Shown here piece by piece: positions 15,278 through 21,168 of a DNA stretch of 21,168 nucleotides. The stretch is taken from positions 1-21,168 of the forward strand of contig DATFDL010000339.1 of assembly GCA_035252155.1 (NCBI GenBank), read 5' to 3'. Within the stretch, counting starts at the first letter, position 1; every line of letters begins with the position of its first letter. The DNA is from JAICLL01 sp035252155. GTDB taxonomy: Bacteria > Planctomycetota > Planctomycetia > Pirellulales > JAICIG01. The translations under genes were made by a program, and so were the position numbers. The notes beneath the pieces are model-generated. The model worked only from the letters and a program-made list of their open reading frames with translations, had not been told where the DNA came from and ran no database searches.

Positions 15278-15374
15278 ATTTTCAGTTCTGGATATTGGAT
15301 CCGTGGGATGGGACACGCCTTCTTGCGCCTCGCCGGCCCACCATCAATCTCTATTTCACCGGCGCCTTCCGCCG

Positions 15375-15380
15375 TATAAA
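15375..15380 (+). promoter_or_regulatory. Candidate -10 box for the toxin-antitoxin pair
   Basis: TATAAA at 15375-15380 ends 8 nt before ATG 15389, and there is no Shine-Dalgarno between them. If used, transcription would begin at or next to the start codon and give a leaderless mRNA. No convincing -35 box is visible. Confidence 0.35.
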
Positions 15381-15388
15381 ATTTCTCT

Positions 15389-15658
15389 ATGATCTCCGAG
15401 CCTATCAAAGCTGATTCCATGGGTGCCGTGACATTGCCGGCTGAACTGTGCCGGGCCGCCGGCGTTACGCCCGGAGCCGAGCTCGTCGCAGCAGTCGAAG
15501 CAGGCCGAATCGTCGTGCAGCCAGCCGCGCCTTCGTTGGCGGAGCGGATTGTGGCGCGCGCGGCGGCGCTGCCGCCGGAAACGTTGGATCGCCTTCCCGC
15601 GGATGGCGCGTCGCAACACGGCCACTATATTTACGGCACGCCGAAACGACCGGAGTGA
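15389..15658 (+). CDS. AbrB/MazE-type antitoxin (VapB-like)
   Basis: 89 residues. Residues ~5-45 fit the SpoVT-AbrB swapped-hairpin DNA-binding domain: I-K-A-D-S-M-G-A-V-T-L-P-A-E-L-C-R-A-A-G-V-T-P-G-A-E-L, then a closing strand G-R-I-V-V-Q-P. The remaining ~40 residues would be the toxin-binding tail. Such proteins neutralise their toxin and repress their own promoter. The PIN-domain gene starts 6 nt after this stop on the same strand, so the two form one unit. Confidence 0.85.
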   Translation: MISEPIKADSMGAVTLPAELCRAAGVTPGAELVAAVEAGRIVVQPAAPSLAERIVARAAALPPETLDRLPADGASQHGHYIYGTPKRPE

Positions 15659-15664
15659 CGTGGC

Positions 15665-16078
15665 ATGGCCGCGGGCATTTTCGCGGACACCTTTTGGTGG
15701 ATTGCCTTGGGCAATCCCAAAGATACGTGGCATGCGCGAGCCATCGCCTGGCAAGCTTCCCATAGCAATGCACACTTTGTCACAACCGAAGAAATCCTGT
15801 CCGAAGTGCTGACGTGGTTCGCCGCGAGCGGGCCGGCGGGCCGTGCCCTGGCGAGCGCCATGGTCCGAGACATCCTGAGCGATCCGACGACGCAAGTCTT
15901 GCCTCAGACCTCTGCCGATTTTGCCGCGGCCCTCGCGCTCTACGAATCGCGGCCCGACAAGGGATACAGCCTGACCGATTGCCGCTCGATGCTGGCCATG
16001 CGCGGTCTGGGGGTTTCTGAGGTTCTGACGAACGATCATCATTTCACCCAGGAAGGGTTCACGGTCCTGTTTCCGTAG
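15665..16078 (+). CDS. PIN-domain ribonuclease toxin (VapC-like)
   Basis: 137 residues, the usual VapC length. The acidic metal-binding set is present: Asp8 (F-A-D-T), Glu42/Glu43 (T-T-E-E-I-L-S-E), Asp105 (S-L-T-D-C-R-S-M) and Asp124 (L-T-N-D-H-H-F). VapC toxins cut tRNA or rRNA when freed from their antitoxin. GGAG at 15652-15655, inside the antitoxin stop region, serves as ribosome-binding site and suggests coupled translation. The last 20 bp overlap the 3' end of the kinase gene on the other strand. Confidence 0.88.
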   Translation: MAAGIFADTFWWIALGNPKDTWHARAIAWQASHSNAHFVTTEEILSEVLTWFAASGPAGRALASAMVRDILSDPTTQVLPQTSADFAAALALYESRPDKGYSLTDCRSMLAMRGLGVSEVLTNDHHFTQEGFTVLFP

Positions 16079-19000
16079 ACGGTTTCATTATCAGATCCTG
16101 CGCCTCGCGACGCAGCAGTTGGAACGTCAGCGCACGGTTCCAGGACAGTGGGCTCGCCGCCTTGATCTCGTGGGGTTTGCCCGACGGCTCTTTGTCTCGT
16201 TGGACCACTTCTTGACCCGCCGTGTCGATGGCCTGCACGGCCTTATCGAGCCACTGTCGTGCTTCGTCGGCGTGCCCCAGGCGGTGGTGGGTCATGGCCA
16301 GGAACAACCATGTGTAGACAGACGAAGTGAAGGGGTCCGGCGTCGCCGTGTTCGCTTCGCTCAGGCGTTTCGCCGCCTCATCGAACCGGCCGGCGCGATA
16401 CAAAGTGGCCCCGAGCATGTTGAGGCAGGATTGGTTGTTCGGATCGTTGGTCATGGCCTTCTCAGCCACTTGTGCCGCCAGCGCGGGATTGGAGACCGCC
16501 TCTGGGGCCAATACACACGTCCAGACCAACAAGTTCGCGGTAGCGCGGTCTTCGCTCTTGCCGAAGCGCTCGAGCATGGCCGTGCAATCGTTACGGTAGC
16601 CCTCGGGGTCGCTGGTCCCGCAGCGCAACAGCGCGTGGCAGTACCACAAAAATACATTGTTCTGGTCGAGCTCGATGGCCCTGGCGTAGTCGGCGATAGC
16701 CTTGTCGTACTCGTGTACGTTGGCGTACGCCGCGCCCCGCTCGTTCCAGGCCGCCGCGCTGTTTGGGTCTAGTTCGATGGCCTCGCAAAAATCGGCGAGG
16801 GCCTTCTCGTACTCGTGGAGTTCGGCATGAATTCGCGCGCAGGCCAGCCGAACGCCAAAGTTCTTCACTCCCAACTCGACAGCCCGCGCGCAAGCTTCGT
16901 CCGCCTTATCTCGCTCCGCCAACGCCGCAAAGGCGTGTGCTCGCGCGACAATCGGCCGTGGGTCGTCCGGCGGCGGCGAGCCCTCAAGCATGATCTTGGC
17001 TTCGCGATAGAGAATCAGCCCTTCCAAAAGGTCCCACCAGGTATTTCCCGCGGGCTCGAGGGAAAGTCCCAAAAGCGACTCTCGCCATTGGTCAACCTTC
17101 CGGTCGGCTTCGGTCAACGCTTGCCGCGCCTCGGCCGCCCAACCCAGGCGGTGGTAGGCCATGGCCAGAACCGAATGGCTGACGATCGCGTACCGCCAAT
17201 GGCTGTCTAAGCGAAGTGCGTCTCGAAGCGGGCCGAGCGCTTGTTCGTATTTTCCGGCTCGGTAATGCACCAACCCCAGGGCGTTGTGACTCCACGGTCC
17301 ACCCTCATTCTTGACTGATAACTCTGCTTGCGCGGCTGCCCAGTCCAGGTCCACGTCGGGGACCGGCGCCAGCGTAAGCGCTCGGGCCAACTCATTCGAT
17401 GATTCATGCTGGAACTGCTGTGGCATCTGCGTCGCAGCCTTCCGGTAGCCTTCGGCGTCGCCCACATAGACGCGCAGCAGCGCGTGCAAGAACCACAGCC
17501 TCGTGGAGGGCGGTGCTTGAAACTGAACTGCTTTGGCGAGCTCAGCGGCCCCCAAATCCCACAGGGCCAGCCGGCCGTACTTATTTCCGCGCCACAGCCG
17601 AGCCGCGACGGAATCGGGTTGTGCCTCACGCACCAGGGTCCAGATTTCCCAGTCCGCGTCGGCCGACTGCCGCCGAGGCTGGTTTGCGGTCACACTCAGC
17701 AGCGCGGCGGCCTCGTCGCGGAAGCGCCGCAGTTGGACATCGCCGGGAGCATATTCGTCCATCCACAGGGCGGCCGCGTTGTACCACTTGCGGGCTACTT
17801 CCTTGTCACCGAGCTGCCAGTGTGCCATGGCCAGGAAGAACCAGTCGAAGCTGTCGCCGCCATTGCACAACTCCATCGACTTCTCCAGCGCCGCGACGGC
17901 CTCCTGCCAGTTTCCTGCACGATAATGGGCCTTCCCTAAGGTGTTCCGGTAAAAACCCGCGGCCGGCGCCAGCGCCACGGCTTCCATGGCCAACTGGACG
18001 GCCTTGTATTTGTTTGCGTCTCTGAACCCTCCGTCCGCACAACTGACGATGAGCCAGGCCATCTGGTTCAGGACATCAGCGTTCCTGTCGCCCAGCTCGA
18101 TCGCCTTGGAATAGTCGGCGAGAGCTTTGTCATACTGCTCGAGGGCGATGTAAAGGGGAGCGCGGTCGTTCCTGACCCATAAATTTTCTGGCGCCAAATC
18201 GACGGCCCTGTTCATGTCGGCAAGGGCTTCGTCATCCCGGTGAAGGTGATGGTAAGTCAACCCCCTGACGTCCCAGGCCCACCAAAACTTATCGTCGAGC
18301 TCGATGGCCTTGTTGCAATCGGCGAGAGCCTTGTCGTACTGTCTGAGGTGCCTCTGGGCGTCTGCCCGCGCGACCCAGGCCGCGCTCCACTGCGGATCAA
18401 GCTCGATGGCCATGCTCGAATCGGCGATGGCATTGGTGTTATCTCCGAGCCAACTGTGACATCGTGCGCGATAGAACCAGGCCAAATTGTTCTTGGCGTC
18501 GAGCTCGATCGCGACATCGAGCACCGCCATCGCCTCTTTCCTGGAACCTTTCTCGATAAGGGCGTTGCCCACTTCGGACATGATGCGTGAATTGCCGGGA
18601 CGCAGGGCGAGCGCCGCGGTGTAATAGCGCAAGCTGTCCTCGGGCTGCGCGGGGTGGAGGCCGACCAAACATTGCCAACCCAAGGTGTTGTTGATCCACA
18701 AGTCTGCCGGAAAGCGCCGATGAGCTTGGCGGAGCAGCGCGACAGCCTGTTCGGAGGCCCCCATGTTCGCCAGCGTCCGCCCCAGGAGGACCAGGGTCTG
18801 TGGCGGCAAGTGAAGAACATCCGCAGAGGCGGCCAAAGCTTGCAGGCCCTTTGAGTCCTCTGCCTCGAGGGCATCGCGCAATTGATTTCTCCAGGCGTCT
18901 TGGTCCGCCGCTTTAGCGATTTCCAGCAAGCGCTTCCAGGCCGGGCGACCCTGGTTGTTCGCGTATTTGCGGGCCAGCGACCAGAAATCCAGCCCTCGCA

Positions 19001-20645
19001 CCAGTTCCCGCCGGATGCGGCGTGCGCGAATGCGCTCACCAGCTTCCGCGATCGGCAAGGTTGCCACGTCGATGCCCGCTTGCTCAAAGGCCTTGACGAA
19101 GGCGTTATCCTCCTCGTGACCAGGAAAGATCACATCGCCTTTGGGCCGAGCGTAGATGTTCTCCAGTTGCTCGACAACGGCAAGGTCCTCATACAGCTCC
19201 GCAACCCGCGTGGGGCTTTCCTGGCGGCCGGCCGCCGCGAGTAGCTTTTCCGTCCGTTGGACAATGGCTAACGCCTCGGGCCATCTATCCTGTTCAATCA
19301 GAGCATCGGCCTCGTCCAGGTCGCGGTTCACTTTTTCATTCAGCGCCACCTCGCGCGCCGTCTGTTCGTTGGCAAGTTTCCGCTGCCAGCCGACCACAAC
19401 CCCCAACGACAGAATGAGAAGCAGGATCGACAATGCGGCAGCAACCCCCAGACGGTTACGCCATGCGAACTTGCGCAGCCGGTACCATGGCGACGGCGGA
19501 CCGGCCAACACGGGTTCGTCCTTGAGGTAACGCCGCACGTCGGCCGCCAGGCCGTTGGCCGTCTCATAACGCCGGTCGCGGTCTTTCTCCAGGCACTTCA
19601 TTACGATCCAGTCGAGCTCGCCGCGGAAGAGCTGGCTGAGCTTGCGCGGGTCGCTCTGCCGCTGCTGACAGGCCGTGGTGGCCAGTTTGCCGACCGTGCT
19701 GATGCGCATGCTTGGCTTGCACGGTTCTTCCTCGCGAATGATCCGGCGCATCTCGTCATAGCCGACTTGGCTCAGCCGCTCGTTTTCAAAGGGCGTCGTG
19801 CCCGTCAGTAGTTCGTAGAGCAGCACGCCCAGTGAATACACGTCGCTGCGCGTGTCGACGTCGAGCCCGCTCATTTCGGCCTGTTCGGGCGACATGTAGA
19901 GTGGCGTGCCGATCAGTTGCGCGAAGTTGGTGAACAGCGTCTTCTCGGTCAATTGCTGACCCAGCGCCTTGGCGACGCCGAAATCGATCACCTTCACGAC
20001 CGGCTGACCGTCGTGCAGCGTGACCATCACGTTGGTGGGCTTGATATCGCGGTGGATGATTCCCTTTTGATGTGCGTGTTGCACCGCCTGGCAGACATCG
20101 ACGAAAAGCTCCAGACGCTGGCGGATCGCCAGGCAGCTCTGATCGCAGAACTCGGTGATGGGCACGCCGCGGACCAGCTCCATGACGAAAAAAGGCCGGC
20201 CGGCGTCGGTTGTGCCGCCGTCGAACACGTGGGCGATGTTGGGGTGGTCCATCAGGGCCAGGGCCTGCCGTTCGGCCTCGAAGCGGGCCACGACCTGCCG
20301 GGTGTCCATGCCCGGCTTCAAGACTTTGAGGGCTACTTTGCGCCGCACCGGCTGTTGCTGCTCGGCCATGAAGACCACGCCGAAGCCGCCTTCGCCGATC
20401 TGCTCCAGCAGCTTGTAGGGGCCGATCGTTTCGCCAGGCTGCTCAGCGATGGGGCGATCGACGGTGGCAACCAACGAAAGCTGTCGCGGTTCGAGAAGAC
20501 TATCGTCCTCTTGGTGCCGCTCAAGCAGCCTTTCGATCCGCCGTCGTAGATCCGGCGCGCCGGCGCACGCGAGGTCGAGAAATGCCGCCCGCTCGCTGGG
20601 ATCGTTCTTTTCCAACGCCTCGATAAAAATCGATTGTTCTTGCAT
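16059..20645 (-). CDS. Membrane Ser/Thr protein kinase with long TPR region
   Basis: 1528 residues. The N-terminal ~70 residues are a helical pre-domain common in planctomycete kinases. The kinase domain (about 75-375) has all key elements: glycine loop G84-E-G-G-F-G89, Lys107, the catalytic loop His198-Arg-Asp200-I-K-P-T-Asn205, Asp221-F-G and S-P-E254, so it should be active. A single membrane helix lies at ~399-420. The remainder carries many TPR-like units, clearest at ~715-850 (repeated Y-D-K-A-L-A-D-x-x-K-A-I-E-L-D) and ~1290-1335, and ends W-N-R-A-L-T-F-Q-L-L-R-R-E-A. This fits a Hanks-type receptor-like kinase with a protein-binding exterior. Its ligand and substrate are unknown. It follows the ECF sigma gene by 111 bp. 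Confidence 0.95.
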   Translation of the reverse strand: MQEQSIFIEALEKNDPSERAAFLDLACAGAPDLRRRIERLLERHQEDDSLLEPRQLSLVATVDRPIAEQPGETIGPYKLLEQIGEGGFGVVFMAEQQQPVRRKVALKVLKPGMDTRQVVARFEAERQALALMDHPNIAHVFDGGTTDAGRPFFVMELVRGVPITEFCDQSCLAIRQRLELFVDVCQAVQHAHQKGIIHRDIKPTNVMVTLHDGQPVVKVIDFGVAKALGQQLTEKTLFTNFAQLIGTPLYMSPEQAEMSGLDVDTRSDVYSLGVLLYELLTGTTPFENERLSQVGYDEMRRIIREEEPCKPSMRISTVGKLATTACQQRQSDPRKLSQLFRGELDWIVMKCLEKDRDRRYETANGLAADVRRYLKDEPVLAGPPSPWYRLRKFAWRNRLGVAAALSILLLILSLGVVVGWQRKLANEQTAREVALNEKVNRDLDEADALIEQDRWPEALAIVQRTEKLLAAAGRQESPTRVAELYEDLAVVEQLENIYARPKGDVIFPGHEEDNAFVKAFEQAGIDVATLPIAEAGERIRARRIRRELVRGLDFWSLARKYANNQGRPAWKRLLEIAKAADQDAWRNQLRDALEAEDSKGLQALAASADVLHLPPQTLVLLGRTLANMGASEQAVALLRQAHRRFPADLWINNTLGWQCLVGLHPAQPEDSLRYYTAALALRPGNSRIMSEVGNALIEKGSRKEAMAVLDVAIELDAKNNLAWFYRARCHSWLGDNTNAIADSSMAIELDPQWSAAWVARADAQRHLRQYDKALADCNKAIELDDKFWWAWDVRGLTYHHLHRDDEALADMNRAVDLAPENLWVRNDRAPLYIALEQYDKALADYSKAIELGDRNADVLNQMAWLIVSCADGGFRDANKYKAVQLAMEAVALAPAAGFYRNTLGKAHYRAGNWQEAVAALEKSMELCNGGDSFDWFFLAMAHWQLGDKEVARKWYNAAALWMDEYAPGDVQLRRFRDEAAALLSVTANQPRRQSADADWEIWTLVREAQPDSVAARLWRGNKYGRLALWDLGAAELAKAVQFQAPPSTRLWFLHALLRVYVGDAEGYRKAATQMPQQFQHESSNELARALTLAPVPDVDLDWAAAQAELSVKNEGGPWSHNALGLVHYRAGKYEQALGPLRDALRLDSHWRYAIVSHSVLAMAYHRLGWAAEARQALTEADRKVDQWRESLLGLSLEPAGNTWWDLLEGLILYREAKIMLEGSPPPDDPRPIVARAHAFAALAERDKADEACARAVELGVKNFGVRLACARIHAELHEYEKALADFCEAIELDPNSAAAWNERGAAYANVHEYDKAIADYARAIELDQNNVFLWYCHALLRCGTSDPEGYRNDCTAMLERFGKSEDRATANLLVWTCVLAPEAVSNPALAAQVAEKAMTNDPNNQSCLNMLGATLYRAGRFDEAAKRLSEANTATPDPFTSSVYTWLFLAMTHHRLGHADEARQWLDKAVQAIDTAGQEVVQRDKEPSGKPHEIKAASPLSWNRALTFQLLRREAQDLIMKPSTETGP

Positions 20646-20756
20646 GGCAACTGAAACCGAAAATGCGGCGTACCGCTCTAATCCTCAGTGCGACATCCGA
20701 AGGCAAACTGCGCACGATAATCAAGAAATGAAGGCGGCGCGGGGCAGCGTCCGCCC

Positions 20757-21168
20757 TCAGCCGTCGTCGCCCAACTCTTCTCGCAACCAAGCGCGAGCAT
20801 ACGCCCAAACCTGGTTCGCCTTGCGCGGGGATATGTCAAGGAGCGAAGCGGCCTCGGCATTGCTAAACCCCGCGAAATAACGAAGTTTGATGAGCTCCGC
20901 CGCCAGAAAGCTTGTTTCCGCCAGTTTATCGAGGGCCTCATCCACGGCGAGCAGGTGCTGGGGAGGTTCCGGGCAGGCAATCTCTCCATTCTCGTGCTCG
21001 CGGACGCGGCCGCCCCCGTGCTTCAGACGCTTCTTGCGGCGGGCCTGCTCGACAAGAATTCGCCGCATGGCCTCGGCGGCCGCCGCGAAGAAATGGCCCC
21101 GGCTGTTCCAGTGCCGCGCCTCTTCTACGTCAACCAGCCGCAGATAGGCCTCGTGAACGAGCGAAGTG
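20757..21168 (-). CDS. ECF RNA polymerase sigma factor, C-terminal part (partial)
   Basis: The frame runs off the right window edge, so the N-terminus is missing. About 136 residues are visible. They begin S-L-V-H-E-A-Y-L-R-L-V-D, then R-G-H-F-F-A-A-A-A-E-A-M-R-R-I-L-V-E-Q-A-R, the hallmark of the TIGR02999-like ECF group. A sigma-4 helix-turn-helix follows at L-R-Y-F-A-G-F-S-N-A-E-A-A-S-L-L-D-I-S. In planctomycetes such factors are commonly encoded just upstream of a PknB-type kinase with TPRs, as here. An ATG at 21068 is internal and not the start. Confidence 0.92.
   Translation of the reverse strand, partial: TSLVHEAYLRLVDVEEARHWNSRGHFFAAAAEAMRRILVEQARRKKRLKHGGGRVREHENGEIACPEPPQHLLAVDEALDKLAETSFLAAELIKLRYFAGFSNAEAASLLDISPRKANQVWAYARAWLREELGDDG

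Overview
The window is GC-rich and almost certainly chromosomal DNA from a planctomycete, probably of the Pirellulales. That rests on family content rather than a marker gene. It has an ECF sigma factor of the planctomycete-expanded type beside a very large Ser/Thr kinase with TPRs, a surface protein opening with an LEPR-XLL-like motif, and several GC-rich dispersed hairpin repeats.

Layout, left to right. 1-1861: the 3' end of a MoxR-type AAA ATPase, a PhnB-like VOC protein with a Tat-like leader, a hairpin repeat, and a convergent RNA 3'-phosphate cyclase (rtcA). 1907-6098 (+): a small membrane protein, polyphosphate kinase ppk1, and a double zinc-ribbon protein with a YwqG/DUF1963-like C-terminus. 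6219-9632 (-): a truncated Rpn/YhgA-type nuclease tail, a uronate-isomerase-like amidohydrolase, and an ABC-2 exporter pair joined by a GTGA overlap. 9633-10363 is non-coding, with hairpin repeats and a 232-bp MITE-like element whose ends look like ISL3-family termini. 10364-11452 (+): a PfkB sugar kinase close to 2-keto-3-deoxygluconate kinase. 11453-11870 is a nested palindrome cluster. 11871-15150 (-): a small secreted protein and an arylsulfotransferase-like surface protein, each preceded by a copy of the same ~106-nt structured element. 15389-16078 (+): a VapBC-type toxin-antitoxin pair. 16059-21168 (-): a 1528-residue Ser/Thr kinase and, upstream, the C-terminal part of an ECF sigma factor cut by the window edge.

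Functional links. The sigma factor and kinase form a familiar planctomycete signalling module. The ABC ATPase and permease are translationally coupled. The uronate-isomerase-like enzyme and the KDG-kinase-like enzyme could belong to hexuronate breakdown, but they are 2.5 kb apart on opposite strands, so this is only a hint.

The best candidate for something undescribed is the pair of homologous non-coding elements at 12845-12950 and 15172-15277. They share an 11-bp stem with one compensatory base-pair change, an invariant 16-nt block, a second hairpin, and a loop that can pair with a downstream segment. Both lie upstream of minus-strand genes for exported proteins, which suggests a cis-regulatory RNA. 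I could not match them to a known family from memory.
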